A stretch of DNA of 64,000 nucleotides from Bacteroidota bacterium (GTDB lineage Bacteria; Bacteroidota; Bacteroidia; AKYH767-A; 2013-40CM-41-45), in NCBI GenBank assembly GCA_016720935.1, contig JADKJP010000007.1:868001-932000 (forward strand), read 5' to 3'. Within the stretch, counting starts at the first letter, position 1. Each line of letters opens with the position of its first letter. Below the pieces are notes generated by a model. It saw nothing but the letters and a program-made list of their open reading frames with translations. It ran no database searches and had not been told where the DNA came from. Below are positions 46,773 through 55,431 of the stretch, piece after piece. The translations under genes and the position numbers were made by a program.

Positions 46773-47135
46773 ATGATGGATTTTTTTCCGAATGGGTACA
46801 ATGAAGAAACGTACAGGGCCCTGTGGAATGACCTGCAGAAGGACCTGGACAGGGACCATAAATATTGCCGGCTCGCACAGGCCGGCATGCTGATCACCGG
46901 AATCACGATGCTGTTGGTTTTGATCATCGGGATGAATTACAAATGGCAGATCATCTTATGCGCTGTGGCAGGATTTGTCTTCTGCTTCCGGAAATGGAGG
47001 CATCACCGGATCATGTTCTCGATCTCCAAATTCATCCTGAACCGGCTCATCCAGGACATGCAGAAAAGCCTGGGCCTGCCGCATGTCTCCTTTGATACGG
47101 AACTCAAGGCAGCAAAAGAGAAGGCCGCCGGGTGA
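46773..47135 (+). CDS. Small membrane protein, unknown
   Basis: The protein has 120 residues. Soluble N-terminal helix (NEETYRALWNDLQKDLDRDHKYC), two adjacent membrane segments (AGMLITGITMLLVLIIGM and WQIILCAVAGFVFCF), then a basic helix. No family recognised. It is bracketed by GAGTTATT repeats and preceded by a G10 tract. Confidence 0.65.
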   Translation: MMDFFPNGYNEETYRALWNDLQKDLDRDHKYCRLAQAGMLITGITMLLVLIIGMNYKWQIILCAVAGFVFCFRKWRHHRIMFSISKFILNRLIQDMQKSLGLPHVSFDTELKAAKEKAAG

Positions 47136-47171
47136 CCGGGGTTCGCGACTTTTAAGTGGTGGTTTTTCTGT

Positions 47172-47403
47172 TATTGGTTATTGAGTTATTGAGTTATTGG
47201 TTATTGGGTTATTAAGTGGTTTTGCGGGACTGGCTATTTTATTTCCGGAGCCGAATGAAGGATTGCTTGGGTTAAACCAATTTTTTTCAGTTGAAATTGT
47301 ATTTGAAAGAAAAATTGAAGGTGGGTTTTCAATAGCAACGCCCACTGTCGGATTTTTTCAATTCACCATTCCCTTAATAACCAACAATAACTAATAACCA
47401 AAG
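47172..47403. repeat. TTATT-rich repeats with an inverted copy
   Basis: GGTTATTGAGTTATTGAG..GGTTATTAAG (47176-47216) is mirrored in inverted orientation by CTTAATAACCAACAATAACT..AATAACC (47372-47400), leaving an inner segment of about 150 bases that shows no gene (a 65-codon frame there has no protein-like character). It could be a miniature element or just simple-sequence expansion. From 47404 to 47541 nothing is seen. Confidence 0.5.
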
Positions 47404-47541
47404 GTTACTTACAAAGCCGGAAGTCACTTCAGAAGAAAATCCACCGGTAAAAAAATTAAATCCCCTGCTGATATATCCGGGAGGGTCAGGCGTTATCAGG
47501 AAACAGCATTCACCGGCACCTCACCTCAAAATCAGACAAAC

Positions 47542-47913
47542 ATGGATTTCGACAGACTTACAGAGGATTCTTTGAACGAGAAAATACAACACGAATTGGA
47601 AGAAATGAAAGTAAGCATCCTTACAGAGCTCATTTCGCATCTCTATATTAAAAGTGTCGTTATTTTAAAAAAACCTCAACGCTGGGCGGTGACGATCGAC
47701 TGCCTGGATCTCCAAAAGGAAAACATGGATGCCATTTGCAATGTCGTTTCAGCTTATAATTCCATGTTTGCGACGGCCGGCATCCGCTCTTCACTCTTGA
47801 AGGGTGATCAACCGCAAGGGCATCCCGACAGGATCATGCTTTATCTCCACATCGACAAGCAAAAATATCGTGAAATGATCATGGGCGATCCGTTTGACCG
47901 CAATTGGAGGTAA
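47542..47913 (+). CDS. Small unknown protein upstream of AAA+ ATPase
   Basis: The protein has 123 residues and is soluble. Its core resembles the 126-residue protein at 14357 (ELxxxxxxIxTExIS...K.VVI). It is 81 bases upstream of the AAA+ ATPase gene on the same strand, probably one transcript. Function unknown; an adaptor for the ATPase is a guess from position. Confidence 0.7.
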   Translation: MDFDRLTEDSLNEKIQHELEEMKVSILTELISHLYIKSVVILKKPQRWAVTIDCLDLQKENMDAICNVVSAYNSMFATAGIRSSLLKGDQPQGHPDRIMLYLHIDKQKYREMIMGDPFDRNWR

Positions 47914-47994
47914 AGGGAAAAAGATCTCCGGAATCAGTATCCCGAATTGATATAAACCAGTCTTAGAAACGTCTAACACGAAAACAGGGGTCAC

Positions 47995-49686
47995 ATGAAA
48001 AACGAAAAAACCGGTACTGAAACTAAAACCTTACTTGAATTGATCCATAGTGTCTCAAACCGCCAGGATGTATCGGAGGATTTTGGGATCGACGGTGTGT
48101 TTCTCCTTGATGATGACGAGGAGGAATCAAAAACTGCATTGGCGGAACGTCTCGGCATGACCGGGGAAGAGGTGGCGGTCTTCGCGGTGCTGTTCGCCAT
48201 GACCCTCGAAGACGGGGAAATTAACACGAATCAAATCGCACGAAAATTAAACTATACGCTGGCGCGTTACGATGAGTTAACCGCCATTCTCAATCGCTTA
48301 CACGAAAAAGGCCTTGTGTTCAGATGTTACGATTTTCGAAACCGATATAGTTATATCGTCGGGCCGGAGATCCAAAGCAGGATCTTCGCAAACAAAGACG
48401 TCCTCGGGATGGAACTTAAAACCGATGCCTTTGGCCTTGCCGACATTGTCGCCTCCTATTTCAAATTGCTTCGGGAGGAGAAGATGGAAGCGGACATTAT
48501 TTACAAATACCTCATAAAACTCACGGAGATAAATCCCTCCTTGCCCATTTCGAAAACCATCGAAAAATATTTGCTTTCCGAAGAGGAAGTAGTCCTTCTC
48601 TTTGCGTTGTACTGCAACAAGATCGAAGGGTACAGGTCCCTCAGCATGTCCTCCTACCTTTCCGACGTGTACAGAAAATATTCCCAACGCATGAATATTA
48701 AAAAAATGTTCCTTTTGGGAAATGCAAAAACGCTGGAGACCGGGCTTGTGAAATTAGAGGACGATCATTTCCAGGTCGGCGACAGCATTAGTCTCACCGA
48801 AGCAGGATTGGAAGCTCTTTTCGGAAATGACAAATCTCTTTTCGAAAAAAACGAACACGCATCCGCTTTTCCGGAGATGATCAACCCTGCCGGTCTTCCC
48901 GAGCGCAAACTCTTTTTCAACCCTTCGGAAAAGGAGGCCGTTGATTCTCTTCAACGTTTGTTGAGTGAAGCGGAATTTCCGGTCATTCAAAAAAATCTGT
49001 CCGCGGAAGGGATGATTCCCGGAATGGCGATCTTGCTTTATGGCGCGCCGGGAACGGGAAAGACCGAAACGGTGTACCAAAGCGCCCGTAACACGGGCCG
49101 TGAACTTTTTAAAGTGGAGATCAGCAGCATACGTGATAAATATGTGGGCGAATCGGAAAAAAGGACGCGCAAGATTTTTAACGACTACCGTCGCTGCATG
49201 AAAAAACCCGGGCCCATGCCCATTCTCTTCCTCAACGAGGCGGATGCGCTTATCAGCAACCGCATCACCGTATCGGATTCTGTGGATCAAATGAACAACA
49301 CGATGCAAAACATTCTTCTCGAAGAGATGGAACGCTTTGAAGGCATTCTGTTTTGCACCACGAACCTGGAAATGAATCTTGATCCTGCTTTTGAACGACG
49401 TTTTCTTTACAAGATCAAATTCGAATTGCCCTCGGAAACTGTTCGCGCCGCCATTCTCCGTGACAGAATAAAGAACCTCAGCGAAGAGCAAGCCCTCAGG
49501 CTTTCGTCACTCTATCCTTTGTCAGGCGGTCAAGTTGACAATATTCACCGTAAACTCGTCACCGAACGATTGCTTACCGGAACGGAACCCACGATTGAAT
49601 TTATTGAAAAAATCTGCACGCAAGAATCGATTCTCCGTCAGCCCTCGAGGAAAATCATCGGGGGCTTTCATACCCCCGGAAATTAA
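47995..49686 (+). CDS. AAA+ ATPase with N-terminal winged-helix-like region
   Basis: The protein has 563 residues. The N-terminal 300 residues are helical with a winged-helix-like part (EVAVFAVLFAMTLEDGEINTNQIARKLNY). The AAA+ core has Walker A LLYGAPGTGKTETV (about 347), YVGESEKRTRKIF, Walker B ILFLNEADAL, sensor TTNLEMNLDPAFERRF with arginine finger, and a C-terminal lid. The Walker B acidic pair is Asn-Glu, not Asp-Glu, keeping the catalytic Glu. CDC48/FtsH-like single-domain ATPase; substrate unknown. Confidence 0.85.
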   Translation: MKNEKTGTETKTLLELIHSVSNRQDVSEDFGIDGVFLLDDDEEESKTALAERLGMTGEEVAVFAVLFAMTLEDGEINTNQIARKLNYTLARYDELTAILNRLHEKGLVFRCYDFRNRYSYIVGPEIQSRIFANKDVLGMELKTDAFGLADIVASYFKLLREEKMEADIIYKYLIKLTEINPSLPISKTIEKYLLSEEEVVLLFALYCNKIEGYRSLSMSSYLSDVYRKYSQRMNIKKMFLLGNAKTLETGLVKLEDDHFQVGDSISLTEAGLEALFGNDKSLFEKNEHASAFPEMINPAGLPERKLFFNPSEKEAVDSLQRLLSEAEFPVIQKNLSAEGMIPGMAILLYGAPGTGKTETVYQSARNTGRELFKVEISSIRDKYVGESEKRTRKIFNDYRRCMKKPGPMPILFLNEADALISNRITVSDSVDQMNNTMQNILLEEMERFEGILFCTTNLEMNLDPAFERRFLYKIKFELPSETVRAAILRDRIKNLSEEQALRLSSLYPLSGGQVDNIHRKLVTERLLTGTEPTIEFIEKICTQESILRQPSRKIIGGFHTPGN

Positions 49687-49758
49687 ATTGAGGCAGATCC
49701 GATCGCAGGCAGGTGATTCATTCCATTTTTTTGGAAACCTGCCGGCGGTCGGGATAAA

Positions 49759-50304
49759 CTATTTTTTCGGGGTACTGTGCTCCTCTTCGATGGCGAGGAC
49801 ATAATGATCCGCCAGGTAATTTTTCATAAAATCGTCGATGAGGTAAAGGAACAATTCGTCATCAATAAAAGCAGGATCATCGCAAGGTGAGTAGCCTCCC
49901 CCTCCCATATTTTCATTTCTGACAAGGTTATTCTTCCAATACATTAATTTAAAGATCGTACCCGGAACCTGCATCAGGCAATAGAGTACGACGAAGATGT
50001 CGGGATTCTCTCTGTCCCGGATCATAAAATTTACTTCTCCCATAGAACCATCATGGTCACTGGCAAACAATTTTATCTTGAAAAAATCCATACGATGACA
50101 TTCGTACACTTTTGTCAGATGATCAGGATCCATATAACAATAAAAAGTCAGATGCCGACTGCGTTTAAGACGCTTGATGTTGTTTTTTTGAAGCATGTTG
50201 CAGGTGTTTTTAAAAATGATATTCGATATCCATCCGGGAGTCATTTGTACCGCACACCGGTCCTTCCCAAAAGGTAAAACGATCCACTTACGTTGAAATA
50301 TCAC
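49759..50304 (-). CDS. Hypothetical protein
   Basis: The protein has 181 residues, aromatic-rich and acidic at its end (DDPAFIDDELFLYLIDDFMKNYLADHYVLAIEEEH). No signal peptide or known motif. Convergent with the AAA+ ATPase gene. A start at a later Met is possible because the first 30 residues are basic and less protein-like. Confidence 0.55.
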   Translation of the reverse strand: MIFQRKWIVLPFGKDRCAVQMTPGWISNIIFKNTCNMLQKNNIKRLKRSRHLTFYCYMDPDHLTKVYECHRMDFFKIKLFASDHDGSMGEVNFMIRDRENPDIFVVLYCLMQVPGTIFKLMYWKNNLVRNENMGGGGYSPCDDPAFIDDELFLYLIDDFMKNYLADHYVLAIEEEHSTPKK

Positions 50305-50402
50305 AGGAGAGATATAAAAAAGAAAAAATAATTTCCACAGGATGATATAAATGAAACAGCAGGTCGTTATTGGATGAGTAACCTTCTAAATCCTCAACGA
50401 GC

Positions 50403-51007
50403 ATGAAAAGATTTCCAATTCAAATCACAGGCCGGATCGCCGCAAAGGTCATCGCCTTCCTTGCCGTGTTTCCGGCACTCTTCTTCGCCTGCAAACCTTC
50501 CAAACCTCTTGCCAAAGTGGAAGAACAGGTGCGCATCGAAACGCCCTTCAGCGGGAGCCAGTACCACTCCGACAACAAATTCATCCGTGCGGTCTATTCC
50601 CACGAGAGTGAAGACATCTCCCAGGCCAAGACCAGGGCCCGGATGAAATCCGAACTGGCCATCGCCCAGACCGCAGGCTCACTTGTCAAGTCCTACCTGA
50701 AGGACTATACCGCGGAACGCAAGTTGGAAAAGACGGAGCTGAACAGTAATTACCAGGCCATCGGTGAACTCTGGACCCGTGAGCACCTGACCAACTGCAT
50801 CGTCATCGGCGAGGAGCTCTACAAGAACAAGACGACGGGTCTGTACACCTACTGGGTCGCCATGGAAATGAACAGGAAGAGCTCTACACTAAAACGGTCA
50901 GCCGTATCAAGGCCGATGACCGTCTGCGTCAGGATTTTGACGAACAACAGTTCCGCAAGGTTTACGAGCAAGGAATAAACGAACTCCAAAAGGAACAAAA
51001 TCAATGA
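50403..51007 (+). CDS. LPP20-type lipoprotein, frameshift near the end
   Basis: A lipoprotein signal (IAFLAVFPALFFAC, lipobox FFAC) is followed by an LPP20-like domain (SQAKTRARMKSELAIAQTAGSLVKSYLKDY..IGEELYK..GLYTYWVAMEM). The plain frame ends at 50978 in unrelated sequence. One extra G at 50875-50876 gives EELYTKTVSRIKADDRLRQDFDEQQFRKVYEQGINELQ and a stop at 51005-51007, which overlaps the next ATG (ATGA). The coupling supports the repaired reading. Outer-membrane or periplasmic lipoprotein; first gene of the caspase operon. Confidence 0.75.
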
Positions 51008-51870
51008 ACCTTCAGTGGTATCTCGTTTGCATCGCGCTGCTCCTGTCTGCTGCCGGAGCGGCTGCACAGCAACAGCCGGTACCGTGCCGGGGTTCGGCAG
51101 AACTGCCATTGCGGGAGGAGCAATCGATCCGTGCATTGAAAGCAGAACTGCTGGCCGCGGCACGCCTGGATGCCATGGGCAGGGTCCGGGGAACGGATAT
51201 CGCTTCCATACAAACCAGTCTTATTGCTTCTGCAAATCCGCATGATTCCGGCATGAGCGACAGCTTCAGATCCTTCAGCCAGTCACTCATCGCCGGACGC
51301 TGGGCCGGAGATGCGGACCTGCCGCTGTTCACTCCATTCATTGGCCGCGATGGCCGGCCCTGGATGCGGGCGGAAGTGAGCGGGTTTGTATTTCCAGTAG
51401 GATACGAAAGGAATGTCGCGAAATGCTTCATTTCACTTTCCGGCAGAAGTGAGGAGCAAACCGTCTTCCGGGAAGGGGATGCCTTTACGATTCATATTGA
51501 ATCCGGACAATTCGGAAGGTTGGATGTGTTCATTGAATCGGATCTTTCAGATACCGTGTTCGTTCCGGAAGACGCGGCCATCACAGTTCGAAATGAGAAA
51601 CTGTTGAGCATACCGCCGGATGACGGCTCCGCGTGTGGCAACCTGGTCTTCACCGGCAACGACACGAACGGGCCCTCCGTGCACCGCTTCCATTTCCTGT
51701 TCTCTCCTCTTGTGGATCTGCCATCCGGCGCAGCAGGGAAAAAGGCCGGCATCTACCCGCTCCGCTTCCTCTCCCGGCAGGAATTCTATGAACTGTTGTT
51801 GAAACGGCTCTCGGAAGAAAACCCCGCGCCGGATTATGAAATTGCCGATGTAACCGTATATCCACGATGA
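51004..51870 (+). CDS. Exported protein of the caspase operon
   Basis: The protein has 288 residues with signal peptide (WYLVCIALLLSAAGAAAQ). The mature part includes a beta-rich domain (FREGDAFTIHIESGQFGRLDVFIESD) resembling DUF4384-type domains that occur with caspase-like and LPP20 proteins. It overlaps both neighbours by 4 bases, so translation is coupled. Exact role unknown. Confidence 0.75.
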   Translation: MNLQWYLVCIALLLSAAGAAAQQQPVPCRGSAELPLREEQSIRALKAELLAAARLDAMGRVRGTDIASIQTSLIASANPHDSGMSDSFRSFSQSLIAGRWAGDADLPLFTPFIGRDGRPWMRAEVSGFVFPVGYERNVAKCFISLSGRSEEQTVFREGDAFTIHIESGQFGRLDVFIESDLSDTVFVPEDAAITVRNEKLLSIPPDDGSACGNLVFTGNDTNGPSVHRFHFLFSPLVDLPSGAAGKKAGIYPLRFLSRQEFYELLLKRLSEENPAPDYEIADVTVYPR

Positions 51871-52661
51871 AGAGCATAGACCTATTTTCCGTTTGCCTCC
51901 TGCTTGTCGCACTTTGGTTGATGCCATCTGCTCGAGCAGCCATGCCCGGCAATGTGCATATCAGCCAGGTCAGCAACACGGTCGTGGTCACCTACGACCT
52001 CATCGGAAGTCCGGAAGAACGCTGCGACATTCGCATTGTCTTTCAGGCCCGCACTATACAACGAAGCATCGTTCCGATCAACCTGTGGGGCGATCTGAAA
52101 AATGTCGTACCGGGTCCAGGAAAAACGATCACCTGGGATGCCGGTGCAGATCTGGGGTCCTGGTCGGGAGAAATAAAAGCGGTGATCACCGTCTTGCCCG
52201 CTGCCTGGATGCCTTCTACTGTCGTTAGGGATGCTTCCGCAGGAGGACCTTCGAACGCATTGCTCTCCGCCTTTTGCCCCGGGCTGGGAGACATGTTCGT
52301 GAACGGAGACGATGCGGTGATGATCAAACCGGGATACATCACGCTTGGCTTCCTTGCGTCACTTGGCTGTGCCTTCTATTCGCGCGAACAGATGAAAAAC
52401 AATTACACCGCCTATCATTCCGCTGTGCAGCAATACGAGATCAACGGCTATTATGAAAAGGCAGAGTACTACCGGAAAAATGCCAACTTCTTTACCGGGA
52501 TGGCGGCCTGTATCTGGGCGGGAGATGTTCTCCGTGTTCTCCTAAAAGGAATCAGTAATACGAGTGGAGGCCGCGGAGGGTTGAAGTCAACTACACAGAC
52601 TGTATTTGATGTATATGCAGGTCCTGCCGGCGCAAGCGCAAGGCTTTGCTTCCGGTTTTAA
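51867..52661 (+). CDS. Exported/membrane protein of the caspase operon
   Basis: The protein has 264 residues with signal peptide (LLLVALWLMPSARA). An N-terminal beta-sandwich (VVVTYDLIGSPEERCDIRIVF..TITWDAGADLGSWSGEIKAVITV) precedes a segment SAFCPGLGDMFVNG..PGYITLGFLASLGCAFYS like small Bacteroidota membrane proteins. It may help anchor the system at the envelope. Only 10 bases before the caspase gene. Confidence 0.72.
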   Translation: MKSIDLFSVCLLLVALWLMPSARAAMPGNVHISQVSNTVVVTYDLIGSPEERCDIRIVFQARTIQRSIVPINLWGDLKNVVPGPGKTITWDAGADLGSWSGEIKAVITVLPAAWMPSTVVRDASAGGPSNALLSAFCPGLGDMFVNGDDAVMIKPGYITLGFLASLGCAFYSREQMKNNYTAYHSAVQQYEINGYYEKAEYYRKNANFFTGMAACIWAGDVLRVLLKGISNTSGGRGGLKSTTQTVFDVYAGPAGASARLCFRF

Positions 52662-52671
52662 TCACAACACG

Positions 52672-53622
52672 ATGGATCACAAGAAACAACTGTTCTGCTG
52701 CTGCTGCTGCTTTCTCTTGCTGCAACCCACTGCTTGTCCGGCCCAGACGGCCGAATCGGGATACACTTACATCAGCATTGGGAAAAGCTCCGTGAAATCA
52801 GAACCGGAGTCGAATACCCTTTTTCCGGTTGATGTGGATTCTCCGCTTCCCTTGAAAGCAAGGGCCAACTTCAACCGCTTTGCACTCATCATCGGGAATG
52901 AAAACTATGCCGCCTATGGACATGGGCTGAGCAACACCGAATACGCCGTCCGTGATGCAGAATCATTCCGGATGTATGCTGTGAGCCTGCTCGGAATTCC
53001 CGAAGAGAATATTTTCTTCCGCACCGATGTTTCCGCCGGCACGATGGAAGGACTGCTGAAGCGATTCGTGCAGGCGGCCTCCATGGCAGCAGGAAAACCG
53101 GAACTTTTTGTTTACTACTCAGGTCACGGTATGCCGGGGACCCAGGACGGCGAGAGTTTCCTCCTGCCGGTGGATGCCGATCTGATCTCCCTGGAAAGTT
53201 CCCTGAGCCTCCGAAGGCTCATGACCGATATCGCATCCACCCCTGCTTCCCGCATCGTCCTTTTTCTGGATGCCTGTTTCTCGGGAGCCGGCCGCAGCGG
53301 GAATGTATTGCTTTCCTCCCGTGGTGTCGGATACCTTTCTTCTCCTGCGGCAGTTCCGGAACGGACTGTCGTATTCTCGGCAGGAACAGCCCGTCAGCCT
53401 GCCCTGTGTTACCGGGAGGCTGAACACGGTTTGTTCACTTATTGCCTGTTAAAATCGCTTCGCTACAACGGTCGCGGACTGCAACTTGGTGCACTCGTTG
53501 ATGAAGTCAGCAGGGAGGTCGAAGCCGCTTCCATTCGTATCAACGGCAGTGTACAAAAACCATCCCTGCGTTCCGGCTTTGATGTACGTACCGAATGGCA
53601 TTCCTGGAAGATCAAAGACTAA
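52672..53622 (+). CDS. Caspase-family (C14) protease, exported
   Basis: The protein has 316 residues from ATG 52672, chosen because it gives a signal peptide (LFCCCCCFLLLQPTACPA). The caspase p20 fold is clear: FALIIGNENYAAYG, FVYYSGHGMPG with catalytic His, and VLFLDACFSGAG with catalytic Cys. C14 proteases of this kind usually cut after Arg or Asp. The C-terminal half lacks a fused sensor or effector. Its exported location, with lipoprotein partners, differs from the cytosolic caspase-like defence effectors. Confidence 0.88.
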   Translation: MDHKKQLFCCCCCFLLLQPTACPAQTAESGYTYISIGKSSVKSEPESNTLFPVDVDSPLPLKARANFNRFALIIGNENYAAYGHGLSNTEYAVRDAESFRMYAVSLLGIPEENIFFRTDVSAGTMEGLLKRFVQAASMAAGKPELFVYYSGHGMPGTQDGESFLLPVDADLISLESSLSLRRLMTDIASTPASRIVLFLDACFSGAGRSGNVLLSSRGVGYLSSPAAVPERTVVFSAGTARQPALCYREAEHGLFTYCLLKSLRYNGRGLQLGALVDEVSREVEAASIRINGSVQKPSLRSGFDVRTEWHSWKIKD

Positions 53623-53627
53623 ATCAG

Positions 53628-54047
53628 ATGAAAAAGAAAATTCTGCTCCTCCTGGCCTTCTTTACAGGCGTTCTCATTTCCTGCGAAAAGGAGCCTCTCC
53701 AAAGGGACAATGTCATGGATGAATTCCTTGACAACTCCAACGGCCACTATGCTTTTCCAAACGTAAGCGACGGTTCGGTGAGCGGTATCTATGCGAACGG
53801 GGCGATCTTCGACGGAAAAGTCGTCTCCGACGGTGGCAGTGCGGTCACTGCGCGGGGAATATGCTATAATTATAGCGGAAATCCATCCCTTGCTTTTTAC
53901 ACGATCCAGTCCGGCGGCGGAACCGGGGATTACCGCTGTATCCTGGAAGGACTTCTTCCGGGTTACACCTATTACCTGCGCGCCTACGCCACCAATGCCC
54001 TTGGAACAGTTTACGGGTATGAAATTTCATTTACCACGACGAGGTGA
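53628..54047 (+). CDS. Lipoprotein with FN3-like domain
   Basis: The protein has 139 residues from ATG 53628. Lipobox LISC in MKKKILLLLAFFTGVLISC. The mature part GAIFDGKVVSDGGSAVTARGICYNYSGNPS..LLPGYTYYLRAYATNALGTVYG is the fibronectin-type repeat frequent in Bacteroidota lipoproteins. Last gene of the operon, 5 bases after the caspase stop. Confidence 0.8.
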   Translation: MKKKILLLLAFFTGVLISCEKEPLQRDNVMDEFLDNSNGHYAFPNVSDGSVSGIYANGAIFDGKVVSDGGSAVTARGICYNYSGNPSLAFYTIQSGGGTGDYRCILEGLLPGYTYYLRAYATNALGTVYGYEISFTTTR

Positions 54048-54159
54048 GGACAAGGTAAATTAATAAATATTAATAGAACAAAAGTTTGCAAACCGAACTA
54101 CTTTAACTCTGTCTCCAAAATAAATGATGGACTAGTATGCATAAAAGAACCTTTAGAAT

Positions 54160-54756
54160 TTAAAGATTATTAATCCACTCTACAGTATTTTCCTCTGTAA
54201 CAGAAATTAAATAGTATACTAAACCAAACTTTCTACTTTCCAATTGCTTCGGCCAAATTCCTTTCATAATTTTTCCATCAGGAAAATCGTTAAACCAAGA
54301 TTGAAGCCATTCATACTGCATTTGCGTTGGATTGTTCCACCAGTTATAGAGCTGATCTTTGCCACCAGCAATAAATAACCCGTATCTTGAAAAGTCATCC
54401 AACTGTAACTGAGTTTGTCTATGATCGGATTTCAAAAAAGTGAAAAAATCATCCTTTACTGATACTCTCCAAAAATCTTCTTCGTAACTATCCCAGTTTT
54501 GTTGAAACTTAACTTCAACCTGGCACGTCCATTTATTTTCCTCACATACCAAAATCAAATCACGTCTGGCTCCGGATTCATTCATATTACATTCAGAATA
54601 AACTTTCAGTTTCCATTTTGATGCAATTTCTGCAATAGAAAGTGAAATATTATTCTCATGAGGAAAACCTCCTTTTTTAGTGGGCCAAAAATATTCACAT
54701 TTTTCATTTAAATTAGAATAAATATCGGCAATAAATTTTTCGATAGTGTTTTTCAT
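54160..54756 (-). CDS. PD-(D/E)XK-like hypothetical protein
   Basis: The protein has 198 residues from ATG 54756 (GTG two codons earlier possible). RRDLILVCEENKWTCQVEVKF has the D-x(n)-E-V-K pattern of PD-(D/E)XK nucleases, preceded by an N-terminal helix and followed by Trp/Tyr-rich sequence. No fused helicase or methylase. It has its own promoter (54827-54855) and faces away from the 110-residue gene. Confidence 0.65.
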   Translation of the reverse strand: MKNTIEKFIADIYSNLNEKCEYFWPTKKGGFPHENNISLSIAEIASKWKLKVYSECNMNESGARRDLILVCEENKWTCQVEVKFQQNWDSYEEDFWRVSVKDDFFTFLKSDHRQTQLQLDDFSRYGLFIAGGKDQLYNWWNNPTQMQYEWLQSWFNDFPDGKIMKGIWPKQLESRKFGLVYYLISVTEENTVEWINNL

Positions 54757-54826
54757 AGGCACGTATTTTTAACATCACTTTTTTCAGGTTATTTACCTGT
54801 AGTAAAGCATAAAATAGACTAATGAA

Positions 54827-54855
54827 CAAAGGTATATATATTTTCAGGAAGTCAA
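54827..54855 (-). promoter_or_regulatory. Promoter for the PD-(D/E)XK-like gene
   Basis: Minus strand: TTG (54853-54855), 18 bases, TACCTTTG (54827-54834), matching the Bacteroidota -33/-7 pattern. The leader is about 65 bases. The palindromic element at 54884 lies 30 bases further upstream. Confidence 0.5.
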
Positions 54856-54883
54856 TTTTCATACTACATATTTTTCCACACTA

Positions 54884-54916
54884 CGACACCTTTTGTCGCT
54901 CACTTACCTACTTTTG
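54884..54916 (+). promoter_or_regulatory. Operator-like palindrome plus -7 box, site 1
   Basis: CGACACCTTTTGTCG (54884-54898) is an inverted repeat, CGACA-N5-TGTCG. Ten bases later comes TACTTTTG (54909-54916), a TAnnTTTG box. The ATG of the 110-residue gene is 68 bases downstream. The same arrangement occurs at 55348 and, inverted, at 58760. The palindrome covers the -33 to -20 zone, so a bound protein would block or control the polymerase. Confidence 0.65.
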
Positions 54917-54984
54917 TATTCGTATTTAATAACCCTCGTTCAATTGAACCATTCATACTGATTCTACCTCTAAAATAGAACGCA

Positions 54985-55317
54985 ATGGGTACCACGAACC
55001 ATTTGGAAAATCAACCGAGGGACAAGCTGCTCGGAGAGCTAAAGAAGGCAGGAAAGGATTATGAAGATGCCCACTTCCACAACTTACTGCTGTTAAAGAA
55101 GTACGGACCGAACCTATTTGAAGACGACGGGACAATCGTCACGTTCTGTAATAGCAAAGAGTACCGTCGGCCCGGTCGAACTTTCATCCTGAATACCATT
55201 AAGCACTTTGAGTCGAAGGACGAACCGGCATGGTACAGGGTCTGCGCCAAACTAAAGCTCGTACTGGATTGTTACGATGAAAAGTTTGTAAATAAAAAGT
55301 CACAGGAAAATTCCTGA
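54985..55317 (+). CDS. Hypothetical protein controlled from site 1
   Basis: The protein has 110 residues, charged, soluble and helical (RDKLLGELKKAGKDYEDAHFHNLLLLKKYG..). Not recognised. Its codons are more GC-rich than the DNA around it, which suggests separate acquisition. It is a single-gene unit: a promoter element lies before it and a strong hairpin overlaps its stop. Confidence 0.65.
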   Translation: MGTTNHLENQPRDKLLGELKKAGKDYEDAHFHNLLLLKKYGPNLFEDDGTIVTFCNSKEYRRPGRTFILNTIKHFESKDEPAWYRVCAKLKLVLDCYDEKFVNKKSQENS

Positions 55318-55331
55318 GACTTTTTATTTAC
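55288..55331. terminator. Long near-perfect hairpin overlapping the stop codon
   Basis: GTAAATAAAAAGTC (55288-55301) pairs with GACTTTTTATTTAC (55318-55331), then after one A/A mismatch CAGGAA pairs with TTCCTG around AA. That is 20 base pairs with one mismatch. The stop codon of the 110-residue gene lies inside. T-runs are present on both strands, so it can end transcription either way. Confidence 0.7.
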
Positions 55332-55347
55332 ATCATCGATTTCTTTG

Positions 55348-55381
55348 CGACATATTTTGTCGTCAGGAAAGAGTATATTTG
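55348..55381 (+). promoter_or_regulatory. Operator-like palindrome plus -7 box, site 2
   Basis: CGACATATTTTGTCG (55348-55362) is followed after 11 bases by TATATTTG (55374-55381). It stands 50 bases before the GTG of UDG-like copy 2 and is the only promoter candidate for that gene, the 132-residue gene and the WYL regulator, so the regulator may control itself. Confidence 0.65.
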
Positions 55382-55431
55382 TGTTGCCAATTATTTCACC
55401 TATTTGAATAACTAATCTAATTCCTAAAACT

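Noticed and set aside
46607..47216. CRISPR-like impression from regularly spaced repeats
   Set aside because: Units are 7-8 bp tandem repeats without unique spacers of constant length, and no cas genes are present.
47197..47394. 65-codon plus-strand frame
   Set aside because: It lies within simple repeats and their inverted copy and ends in ITNNN from the repeat itself.
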